Source: Silene noctiflora
Lineage: Eukaryota > Streptophyta > Magnoliopsida > Caryophyllales > Caryophyllaceae
Assembly: GCA_009801015.1 (NCBI GenBank)
Contig: VHZZ01000040.1
Span: 187,013-251,012 of the forward strand
Length of the DNA: 64,000 nt
Direction: 5' to 3'
Shown here: in pieces, positions 12,201 through 23,200 of the stretch
Layout of the letters: the number at the start of each line of letters is the position of its first letter
Position numbering within the stretch: the stretch's first letter is position 1
The notes under the pieces: generated by a model
What the model was told of the DNA's origin: nothing
The model's database searches: none
Seen by the model: only the letters and a program-made list of their open reading frames with translations
Position numbers and translations under genes: made by a program

Positions 12201-12487
12201 TTAAAGATTAAAGATTAAACCTTGCGATAAGTAGTACCATCAGGATCAACAATCCAACCAGCTTCAGCACAAAGAGCTTTAAGAACTTCATTATTATCAC
12301 AATGTTTTGGTAAATTATAATTTCCTTGCGCTCTTAATCCAGCGAATATCTTCGCCGCTATTGCTCTTCGTCGTCGCTCTCGTCTCCGATTATTCTCCCT
12401 TTCTCTCCACGACGGCTTCCTTCGCGCCGACACTCCTCCGCCGCCGCCGGAATCTCCGGCACTGCCGCCGCCGCCGTCCGCCATCAT
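9273..12487 (-). CDS. BZR1/BES1-family brassinosteroid transcription factor
   Basis: Nuclear transcription factor acting at the end of brassinosteroid signalling. Two exons on the minus strand, 12221-12487 and 9273-9968, give 320 residues; the start has two successive Met codons. After a Gly-rich leader (residues 5-18), residues 23-90 form the BZR1 DNA-binding domain ([17 protein letters not shown], then [18 protein letters not shown] and [14 protein letters not shown]). The Ser/Pro-rich middle has many SxxxS/T sites suited to GSK3/BIN2 kinases and the RISNSAP stretch corresponding to the 14-3-3 site of BZR1. A PEST-like [15 protein letters not shown] precedes GQWISF. The end has WEGERIHDE and an EAR-type LELTL repression motif. 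Both the [12 protein letters not shown] segment and the C terminus are closer to BZR1/BES1 than to the BEH proteins. The family has exactly this one-intron layout. Confidence 0.95.
9969..12220 (-). other. Single large intron of the BZR1-like gene
   Basis: The intron is 2.25 kb, with donor GTTTAA after the codon for Lys89 and acceptor TATGTAG. Its 5' third on the coding strand is occupied by the minisatellite at 11211-11990. The remainder, 9969-11210, is ordinary AT-rich intron sequence without a recognised element. Confidence 0.85.
11211..11990. repeat. Minisatellite, ~55-65-bp unit
   Basis: More than ten imperfect units contain ACCTCCGCCACCTCAATCC, a CTACGTTCCACCTCCC segment and CTTTAACTTCGAATTCT. 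Two units of a ~110-bp higher-order repeat (containing CTACCTTTTGTCCTCGG) lie at about 11580-11687 and 11688-11797. The plus strand is nearly free of G (C- and T-rich with A). The short reading frames across it are a by-product of the repeat. Confidence 0.85.
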
Positions 12488-12640
12488 CTCTCTAGAAAGA
12501 AGAGAGAGAAACGAGGGAACTGATAGTGTGGAGTAAACGATGTGTGGAAAATGAGAGGAAAGGGGAAAGCACGAGGTGTGTGTTTTCTTTGCTTTGCTGA
12601 TTGCAACGTTTTGTCGGAAGTCTAGCGGAATTGAATGAAA
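12488..12640 (-). promoter_or_regulatory. 5' leader and proximal promoter of the BZR1-like gene
   Basis: On the coding strand the bases just before the start codon are CT-rich (complement of AGAAAGAAGAGAGAGAAA), resembling the pyrimidine patch of plant core promoters. The satellite array begins only about 50-150 bp further upstream, so the promoter must be compact or must include satellite sequence. Confidence 0.45.
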
Positions 12641-12689
12641 TTGAACTCAATTGAAATATATAAAATCGAACTGAAATTGAACTTTATAT

Positions 12690-15600
12690 TAAAGGGTATA
12701 ATACACGATTTTCGAGATTATAGTGTCTCGGAACATAAATGTTCGAAAATTGCACAGATGGTTTCTCGGGTCAGATAAAAAAGCTTCACAAATTTCGAGG
12801 ATTAACGAACAACATTTGAGGTTTCTGGTGTGCGATAATTAAGTCCAAGGCATAAATCGGATACTCATCAAAAATGATTTAAAACTATTTATTTTGAGTT
12901 GAAATTGAATAATACTCCTAAAGCGAACTCTGACACGTGGTAGAAAAAACCAAGATAAAAAAAAAAACACAACCCGGAACGGCCTCTCAAATGGCTCAAA
13001 TTAAAATGTTACAATACACAGTTTTCGGGATTCTAAAGTCGCAAAACAAAAATAACTATAAATCACACAGATGATTTCTCAAATCAGACAAAGCGTCCTC
13101 ACGAAAATTGAGGAGCAATAGAGGACATTTGAGGATGCCAGTGTGTGATAAACCAATTTTGGCCAAAAATCGGATACTTGTTAAAATGTTTTAATACTTG
13201 TTATTTGGACTGAAAATGAATAAGATAACTTCTTAAACCACCCGGACACGTGGTAAAAAAAACCAAGATAAAAAAGAAACATGACCCGATACGGTTTCCC
13301 GAACACCTCAAAATGGAGTAAAATACACGGTTTTCGGAATTTTAATGTCCCGAAACAAAAATGTCTGTATATCACACGAATGGTTTCTCGGCTCAGCGAA
13401 AGCGGCCTCGCATAATTTGAAGAGCATGCAACAGAGGACATTTGAAGTTGTCGGTGTGCGATAAACCAGTATGAGGCGAAGATCCGATACTCGTTACAAA
13501 TGGTTTAATACGTGTTATTTGGAGGCTGAAATCGAATAGGATCACTCATGAAGCGACGCTGGACACGTGGTAGGAAAACCAGAAAAAAAAAGGCACAACC
13601 CGGTACGACCTCCATAACGATTCAAATTAAAGTTTGCATGCTTTATGCATAAAGTTAAGAAAAAAGGAGTTGTCCCATATCAATTTAAAACCGCCACTTC
13701 GATCTCTGCCACTCTCGCCTAGGGGATAAATTAGAGGTACTAAGGTATCAAGGTAGAGTGATCTTACGAGTAGTAGCTAGTCCACTTGAAATACACGATT
13801 TTCGGGATTACAAGGCATTAGAATAAATCCGTAAATCACACGGACGGTTTCTCGAGTCAGACGAAATAGTCTTACAAATTTTGAGGATTAACATACGACA
13901 TTTGAGTCTTTCTGTGTGCGATAAACCAGTTTCGGAAGAAAATCGGATACACGTTAAAAATGGTTTAATACTTTTTATTTAGGACTGAAATTGAATAAGG
14001 TAACTCTTGATGCTAGCCTTGACTCGTGGAAGAAAAATCGGGGAAAATAAGAACACGGCCCGGTATGGTATCTCGAACGGCTCAAAATAGAGTGTATAAT
14101 ACACGATTTTCATAAATCACACGGATGATTTCTCTGGTCAGACAAAGCGGCCTCACAAAATTTAAGGAGCAAAAGAGGGCATTGAGGCAGCTGGTGTGCG
14201 ATAAAACCAGTCTTGGGAAGAAATCGGAGGCTCACTAAAAATGGTTTAATACTTGTTACTTGGGCTAAAATTAAATAGGGTAAGTTCTAAAGCAACATCG
14301 GACACGTGGTAAAGAAACCGAGATAAAAAGATACATGACCTGATACGGCCTCCCGAACGGCTCAAAATAAAGTGTAAAACACCATTTTCGGGATTTTAGT
14401 GTTCCGGAACAAAAATATCTATAAATCACACGGGCAGTTTCTCGGGTGATCAAAGCCAGCCTCGCAAAATTTGAGGAGCAACAAAAGACATTTGAGGCTA
14501 TCAATGTGTAGTAAACCAATCTAAGGCGAAAATCGGATACTCGTTAAAAATAGTATAATACTTGTTATTTTGGTCTAAATTCGAATATAATAACTCTTGA
14601 AATGATCCTACCCAAGTGGTAGAAAACCGGGAGAAAAAGAAGTACAACCCGGTACGGCCTCTCGAACGGCTCAAATTACACTGTTTTCGGTATTACAGGG
14701 TTCCGAAAAAAAATGTTCATAAATCACACAGACGGATTTTCGGGTCGGCGAAACCAGCCTAACAAAAATTGAAGAGCAACAGAGGACGTTTGAGACCGTC
14801 GGTGTGTGGTAAATCAGTTTAAGGCGGAAATCGGATACTTGGTCAAAATGGTTTAATACCTGTTATTTGGGTCAAAAATCGAATAGGGCAACTCTTGGAG
14901 CAACCCTGGACAAGTGGTAGAAAAACCGGGAGAAAAAGGAGCACAACCCAGTACGGCCTCCCTAACGGCTCAAATAGAAGTGTATAATACACGATTTTCG
15001 GTATTACAGGGTGCCAGAACAAAGATGTCCGTAAATCACATATACGGTTTCTCGAGTCAGCAAAACAAGCCTAGCAAAATTTGAGGAGCAACATAGGACA
15101 TCTGAGACTGCCGATGTGCGATAAACCAGTTTAAGGCGAAAATCGGATACTCGTTAAAAATAGTTTAATACTTGTTATTTAGGTCTGAAATCAAAGAGGG
15201 TAACTCTTGAAGTGACCCTGGACAAGTGGTAGAAAAAACGGAGAGAAAAAGAAGCACTACCTGGTACAGCCTCCCTAACGGCTCAAAATTGAAGTGATAC
15301 AAATACACGGTTTTCGGGATTAGAAGGTCTCGGAACAAAAATGTTCGTAAATCACATAGACGATTTCTCGAGTCAGTGAAACAAGCCTAACGAAATTTGA
15401 GGAGCAACATAGAACATTTGGGAATGTCGGTGTGCGATAAACTAGTCTAAGGTAAAACTCGGATACTCGTTAAAAAATGGTTTAATGCCTGTTATTTGGA
15501 TCTGAAATCGAATAAACTGACTTTTAAAGTGACCCTGGAAAAATGGTAGATAACCGGGAGAAAAAGAAGCACAACTTGATACGACCTCTCAAACGGCTCA

Positions 15601-15835
15601 GATTGAAGTGTATAATATATGATTTTTGGGATTATAGAGTGCTGAAACAAAAATGTCCGAAAATCACACGGATATTTCTTGGGTCAGACGAAACGATCTC
15701 ACAAATTATGAGGAATAACGTATGACATTTGAGTCTATGTGCGTGCGATAAGCCGGTTTTGGGCGAAAATTTAATACTCGCTAAAAATGGTTTAATAGTT
15801 TTTATTTAAGGTTTAAATTGAATAATGATGAATAT
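12690..15835 (+). repeat. Satellite array 1, ~308-bp monomer, about 10 copies
   Basis: The landmark TACACGRTTTTCGGGATT recurs near 12697, 13013, 13319, 13787, 14095, 14371, 14677, 14985, 15299 and 15611, mostly 306-316 bp apart. Each monomer also has AAATCACACGGA..GTTTCTCGGGTCAG, TTTGAGGAGCAACA.AGGACA, GTGTGCGATAAACCAGT, AAATCGGATACTCGTTAAAA and CTCCCGAACGGCTCAAA. The larger spacing between the third and fourth landmarks reflects about 150 bp of unrelated sequence at 13630-13790. One monomer (14095-14371) is shortened. Open reading frames inside are repeat artefacts. Confidence 0.93.
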
Positions 15836-16621
15836 TTTTTTCTTGGATTTGTTATATAAAAACGATACTATATATAGTCCTTTTATCTTTCCAATTTTCA
15901 CTTTGTTTAGGTTATGATAATAAACTAAGAAGATTAGTTTGATCCTTTAGAGGAGTGTAAGACCAATTTATTGGTTATTTTATTTTTTCGGATAATAGAG
16001 GTGAGTTGTTGAGTTGAAGCCACCGACTTTCATATGATAACATCCAAAATAGCTTATTTATTAGTTATTTATTGGTTATTTTATCCTTTAGAGTAAGGCT
16101 CTGTTTGACAAGACATTTAAGGTATCTGATTTGGTTAAACTAGCTTATTTGACCAAAATTTTAAGTACCTTATTTTTTTGTAAGCGTTTGATAAATAGTT
16201 TATTTAACCAAATAAGTTACCTGAAATGAAATGCTATCTAGAGTTACATTTGAGATTTCCGGTACCTGATTTGACTTGATTTTCCATTTTCACCACTTAA
16301 ATCTATACTGCTAAATAATTATCATATCTTTTTACGTAATTTCATCAAAATCCGTTACCTATTCAGTTAGTTTGTCAAACATCTTTTTATAAAATCAGCT
16401 ACCCTATCAGTTTTTCAGGTTTCAGTTAGTTTTTCAGGTTTCAGTTAACTTTTCAGTTTTCAGCTACATTTTCAGGTTTCAACTACCTTTTCAATTAGTT
16501 TTACTAAACAGAACCTAAGACCAATTTTAATTTTGTTTAGGATATGCACAAGTTGTTTTTTAGTTATAACATCCAAAATAGGTTGATATGATACAATTAG
16601 TTAGGGCGTGATATTTTCATG
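15836..16621. other. SCPL-A upstream region: duplicated block and a hAT-like remnant
   Basis: 15853-16040 contains segments (TATAGTCCTTTTATCTTT, AACTAAGAAGA.TAGTT, GGATAATAGAGGTGA.TTG, GTTGAAGCCA.CGACTTTCA) that recur in the same order inside intron 2 of SCPL-A at 21225-21345. About 16098-16516 is bounded by GGCTCTGTTTGACAA and TTTACTAAACAGAACC, imperfect inverted ends of a hAT-like non-autonomous element, with an internal run of TTTCAGTTA-like repeats. Confidence 0.5.
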
Positions 16622-17084
16622 CACAAATTCTTATCGAAGACGGACACTATTGTGAGAGACACACTATCCATCTTTAATGGATTGAAATGAAATAAATAAT
16701 GTCATGTTCATGACGAATTATGTCCGTCTTTAATGAGATTTTTTTTTTTTTGGGTGTTGACCAGTATCCCCTACCGACAGTTGGAACAATCTTCTTCGGG
16801 GTACTGAAGGCAATTTAATGGGTTGACTCCTCCCAAGTTTTGCCTTTTATTAGGCCAACTTAGGCCGTTCTTGATGTACTCTTGGGCTTGACCTAACTTC
16901 CCTTGCACTTGTATTTATATTCTCTTTCGATTAATGAGAACAACAACATAAATACATAATTCACTCTCAAAACATTAACATTAACACCTTTTCATTCGCA
17001 AGAGTCAGGAATCGAACTCTTGACCACTTGTTTAAGAGATGAGAGTCCTTATCACTCACACCAGACAACTTTGGTGAGAATTTG
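16622..17084. mobile_element. Mutator-like MITE split by a SINE insertion
   Basis: The left part starts CACAAATTCTTATCGAAGACGG and continues to GTCCGTCTTTAATGAGA at about 16738; the right part GTGAGAATTTGTG ends at 17084. Removing 16739-17073 restores the standard TTAATGAGAATTTGTG end of this MITE family. No 9-bp duplication was recognised at this copy. Confidence 0.6.
16739..17073 (-). mobile_element. tRNA-derived SINE, minus strand, inside a MITE
   Basis: On the minus strand the head has a TGGTGTGAGTGATAAGG A-box-like segment followed by GAGTTCGATTCCTGAC, a good B box. The other end is a run of A (T at 16739-16751 on plus). The copies of TGAGA flanking it (TGAGATT at 16734 and TGAGAATT at 17074) look like the target duplication. 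Confidence 0.6.
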
Positions 17085-17226
17085 TGTATTTGGTATTCTT
17101 CACCTTATATGGCAAATTGGGTGGATTTTTAATGCATGAATAAATAGACACATCACTCACCACGTGCACTCTTGTTTTCATAAATTTGTCATGTAAAATT
17201 GGCTCTTGAGTCTTTGACATAAAACA

Positions 17227-20200
17227 ATGAAGATGAAGAACACATCAAAATTACACTTGATACTACTATTGTTCTTAACAACAACAATAATAATCTCTCT
17301 TTCACAAGGACAACAACACATTGTCAAGTCCTTGCCTGGCTATCCTGGTGTTCTTCCCTTCACCCTCGAAACCGGGTACGTTTTGTATCGCTAAACGTGT
17401 TTTAATATGTTTCAGCATGTAGTAGTCACCCGATATCTCATATTCTGTAGTTAATTAATAAGAAATCACTAATTCTCATTTGTGACGGACGTATCCGTCA
17501 CAAATGAGAAGACGGGTACCAAATTGTGAGACAAAAGAACCAAATAGAGGAGAGAGGAAAGCAAGTGGGGGGTGTCCCCACCTTGTCCCCCTATTCGTTT
17601 TGTGAGTGACATTACCCGTCACAAGGGAGACGCTTTGATAAGAAATTGTACTTTTATTTTCAATAATGTAGTACTTATGTATGTATGACTGTGAGAGTCG
17701 TGCAATATTTCCCTTCTCATACTCGATTAAGAATTTAAGATAATATATATCGCGTGGGGTTGGATAACAAGTGAATGAGGCCAAATATACTACTCCCTCC
17801 TATTCACTATATTTTTCCCCTTTCCTTTTATTACAAGAAATAAGAAAGTGGATTTGGACCACACAAAACACACTACCCCACATGTAATGAATTTGGACCA
17901 CACAAATCAACCCAAAAAAGGAAATAGGAAGAAAACCCGAATAATCCGAAAAAGGAAATAGGGAAGAATATAGTGAATAGGAGGGAGTATATTTTAACTG
18001 GTTTAGAGGAGAAGGTAGAAAAGAGAAAGTCCATAGCAATTCTCTATATATAAAAAGAACACAAATTTTCATTAAAGACGGACACTATCCGTCACAAGCT
18101 GAAGACGGATAGTGTCCCTCTCACAATATGCAAGTGACAGTATTCATTGGGTGCTCCATTTCTCCCCCACTGGCCCTCCCACTTGCCTTATTGTGAGAGG
18201 AGAACTATCCGTTTTCAACTTGTGACGAATATTGTCCGTCACAAGGAACACGCTTTGTAAAAAGAATCGTTTAACAGTGTAATATATCTTATTCTAATAC
18301 GAGTAATTTGTGTGTAGATATATAGAAGTTGGGGAATTGGAGCAAGTGCAACTATTCTATTACTTCATTGAATCTGAGAGAGATGTAGGAACAGATCCTC
18401 TGTTGATTTGGCTAACCGGAGGTCCTGGTTGTTCTGTTCTTTCCGGCCTGGTTTTTGAAATCGGTTAGCTTAATTCTTTCGTATCTTTCAAAACTATTTA
18501 TTTGCCTAAATTGATTAGTTATAATATAAATATAGTACTTTTTTATCTGAATTATTTGTTTAATTTTATTAAAAATCTCTCACGAGTAATTAAAAGCACA
18601 AATTCTATTATAACACCATTATACGTACGACGAGAAAAAAATGACCGCATTTTTATGTATAGTGACTATTTTTAGGTAAATAGTGATCACTTTTTATTAC
18701 TGAAAAATGACCACTCTATTTCCATAAAAAATGGTAATCTTTTAAAAAAATAGAGTAAATTGGATTTTACTCCCTTTTGAAATCAATTTTTTTTTAAATT
18801 ACTTTATTTTGAAATTTTTTGCTAAAATTACTCCCTTAAGTTGCATTTTTTGCTAAAATTGCTCCCAAACTCCACTTTGAGTGATTTATTTCGTTTGTTT
18901 TTGAACTTCTTCCGTTTGTAGTTTAATCAATTTATACTTTGAAAGGTATTACTATGTAGACAAATGTAGGAGGAGTTCAAAAACAGAGGAAATAAGTCAG
19001 CTTAAATTGAAGTTTTGAAACAATTTTAGGAAAAAATGCAATTTAAGAGAGTAATTTTAGCAAAAAATGCAACTTAAGGAAGTAATTTTAAAAAACGAAT
19101 TTAAAAGTGAGTAATTTTAAAAAAATTGATTTCAAAAGAAATAAAATCTAATTTACTAAAAAAAATACGAAAAAGATCATTGCTGGTTATCAAATGCAAA
19201 GCGTCTTGCTTATGACGGACACTATCCGTCACAAGCTGAAGACGGATAGTGTCCCTCTCATAATAAGGCAAATAGGAGGGCAAGTCGAGAAAAATGGAGC
19301 ATCCAATGGGTAGTGTCACTTGCATATTGTGAGAGGGACACTATCCGTCTTCAACTTATGACGGATAGTACCCGTTTTCAATGAGAATTTGTAATTAAAT
19401 GATTGGGGCGAGTGCCGAAAAAGTACATGCCAAATTCTAGAGGATTGGCAATTTGGCATTACTGCCTTATTGGTATACTTTCATCATTTCATGGTCTTCA
19501 ACTCGAGGTCAATAAATATGTTGGACCCACATTGTTTTTATATTGAAAATATATGTCATCATTTTATATTTAAATATTTAAATGTAACTATATTAATATA
19601 ATTAGTGTTACGGCTTATAATAACTTGTTTTCAATAGTGGTTAATTAACTGTAAAATGGTTATAAAATCCCGTCTTATTACTTCCGACCAAATGACCCGT
19701 TTGAAGTAAGACCAAATGTTCTAATATTTGTTTGGCCGTCTTAAAGTTTCGGACACATACTTTCGTCTTAAACAAGAATTTGAGGGTACACATTAGTCAC
19801 CCTGCGTACCCCTGGTAATTAGGGATGTCAATGATATGAGCCGACTCGTTGAGCCCTCACAATCGACTCAGTCAAAACTCGGCTCGTGCTCGGTCGAACC
19901 GTGCTTGGCTAAATACAAGCCGAGCCCCGAGCTCAATAAGGCTCGGCTCAGAAGCTCGTTTGGACTCGTTTATAATTTTTTTTTGTATAATCTTTATATT
20001 ATACTTCGTAGTATTATTTTTATTTCAAATTATATGTTATTTAGACATTTATATAAGTATATTATAATATAATATTTTTTAGTATTTTATAAATCAAATA
20101 TTTTTTAAAAATATTTATATTTAGTTAGATTTAAAAAGTGAAAAAGTGAAAATATATAATGATAAAACGAACTCGAGCTTCGAGCCGAGCCCGAGCTCGT

Positions 20201-23200
20201 TTATACCCTACTGGTAATTGTGTTGGACTATGTTTATCTGTTCATGTGATTATTGAGCTTATAAATGGAGTTTTTACGAGAAAAAGATTAATACATCTAG
20301 ACGTATAAAAAGTATTGTACTATTATATTAAATTTTATTTATATTTTTTCTGAGAATTTTTTTTAATCACATTTTGATTTCTTAATTTTCATCAGGGGCG
20401 GATTTAGGGGGGGCCCGGGTGGGCAGGTGCCCACCATGAAAGTTTAGAAATAATTTTTTATTAGGATCAAATACGAGCAATAAGTTAATATGGCAAAGTT
20501 GGTAAGGGTTTTTGGTTGTAACCATGTGGTCTAGTGTTCGAATCCTAGTACGTTCATTTTACTTCAAATAATTTTTTGGTTATTTGGGTCAGGCCCATCT
20601 CATTTACTAGCTATAATCTGTACGCAAAAATTGGTTGATATAGGATTCAAACCTTGGACCTCAAGGTTAACATACCAACTTCTTAACCATTGAATCACTT
20701 ATGCTTACTGCTTATTTTGGTACTAGAATATAATATATCTTTTAACAAGTGATCTCATCATTAACTATAAAATACATTTATTTTAAATTCAAAATAAAAT
20801 ATTAATCGTATTAAAAAAATTATCCCGAATCAATTATTTTTTCATTTTTATTTTATACAACATTATTTTAACGAAAAAAATCGAAAATATGTGTATATTT
20901 TTTTGAAATGGAAGATAATGTGTTCGAAAAAATTTAGGTGCCCCCCTTGTAAAAAATTCCTGCGTCCGCCACTGATTTTCATACGTAAATTTAATTGAGC
21001 TTATAAGTATTTTGCCCCAATTACATTTTTAAGTTTTATGCTTAATATTCATATAAATGAGCTCGTAAGTTTTACAATAAAACTTGAAAACTTTATCATA
21101 ATGCTTAAAAACTGTTCCGTCGGTTGTATTATAAGTGGTTGTATAGTTTATGAAATGAATTTCTCATGCTTTTAAATAATGAATTATCTTATGCTTGGAT
21201 TTATTTATTACATAAAAATGGAACTATAGTCCTTTTATCTTTTCAATAATACTAAGAAGACTAGTTAGGGTAAGGCATTTTTATTGATTATTTCATCTGT
21301 TCGAATAATAGAGGTGAATTGTCGAGTTGAAGCCAACGACTTTCACACAATCTCGAAAAATTAGGAGAAAATTTTAATGTTATTATTTTTTTTTTTCGTA
21401 CATTGTATTCATTTTTTTATTGCTCGTATGTACCAATCTATTTTTTTTTTTTTTTGTTCAACAGGTCCATTAGTATTCAATCTTACCGAAAGCAGCTTAG
21501 AATCAAAGATACCTAAGCTCCAGCAAAATCCAAATTCATGGACAAAGGTACAAAAAACTTAATATTTATCGATAATAATCTCGTAATTAAATGAAAAAAA
21601 TATGGACTGCTAATTGTAAACACAAAAACTTCGGAGAGACGGTCTCTCAATAGCATTATTGAGAGACCTCTCACATGATGGGGTGAGGGACCCACTGAGT
21701 TTTTTTATTTTCCTATTATGTCTCTCACTAAATTAGTGAGAGACGGTCTCTCATGAGACCTACTGAATTGTAAAAGTTTAAGTTTCTCATCATCGTGAAA
21801 AAAATGGAGTGCTAATAATAGTAAAAGTTTGAGATTTTTTTTAAAGTTAAAACGATCTAAACCAAAACCAATCGTACATATAAAATAAACCGTCTATAAT
21901 GAGAATTTGTAAATTATTTGATAGGTATATATAGACCTGACTAACAGATCAGGTCGTGTCGTGTTCGCGTCCGTGTCAACTTTAAACGAGTCATCACCAC
22001 TCCAACCCTAACCCGACCCAATTACATAAACGGGTCATTTGTCTCAACCCTAACCCAACCCATTTAATTTTTCTATAACCCAACCCGACTTGTTTAACCC
22101 ATTTATCTTGTAGCATGTCATTTTTAACCCATTTAACCCGTTTAACCCAATAAACTAATAAATAAGCTAAGTTTTATAGCCTTATTATCCCAAAAATAAA
22201 TGGGTTATTCGTGTCGGGTTCGTGTTAAAAGAGTTCAACCCTAACCCGACCCATTTAAGTTTCGTGTCGTGTTCGTGTCAACCCAATTACTTAAATGGGT
22301 CACAACCTCTCAATCCTAACCCGCTAAATTCATGTCGGGTTCGTGTTGTGTTTTCGGATCGTGTCAATTATTGCCACCTCTAGGTATATACGATTTATTT
22401 CTAATTTATCGTTTTGAGCAGGTAGCTAGCATAATTTTTGTAGACTCTCCGGTAGGAACCGGTTTTTCCTATGCAACAAATTATGAAGCATATAAGAGCA
22501 ATGACACTTTGCAAGCTGCTCATATTTATGATTTCTTGAGAAAAGTAAGTTATTTTACAGTTTATATGACTTATTAATCTTTGTGTGAAACTAGTTTTAT
22601 ACCCGTGCACAAAATGCACGGGTTGTTTTTAAATTTTAAAAATCATTTTATAAAAATTTTTTTTTGATGAAAATGGTGTTTTTCATTTAAAAATATGTTC
22701 ACATATAAAAGAATCATTTTATATTATTTTTCTATTTTTATCCTTCAATAATTTTTCTGGTTTATAAATGTATTATATTATTTTTAATGTTGTACGGGGT
22801 AATTTCTATGATTATAATTTATAAATCGGAATTTTGACTCTTTAAGTTCTGTAATTTTACATGTTCCTAATGTATTTGTAATATTTTAGCAAATTATCAT
22901 TTTTATGTATGGTTTTAATTATATGTATTTTGATTTGTTGATATTAAAGAAATATGAAAGAGAGTAATTAATTAATATAANTAGGAGAGAGATTAATTAA
23001 ATAAGTATGAAGAATGTGGTGGAGTCTATCTAAATAAAAGATTTTTCAAGTCTAAAAAATCATTAGCCAATAAGAATGCAATAAATGATTTAACTTTTAT
23101 AGTATAGAGATTATTGTACTTGTAAAATCAAGTTTCGATTATAAAGTAAAGAGTTTTTTTGTCGAAAACTACCTGGTATTTACCTAATTTTCATAAATAT

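Noticed and set aside
13181-14519. Minus-strand open frames of 82-86 residues
   Set aside because: Located in satellite array 1 and related to each other only through the repeat.
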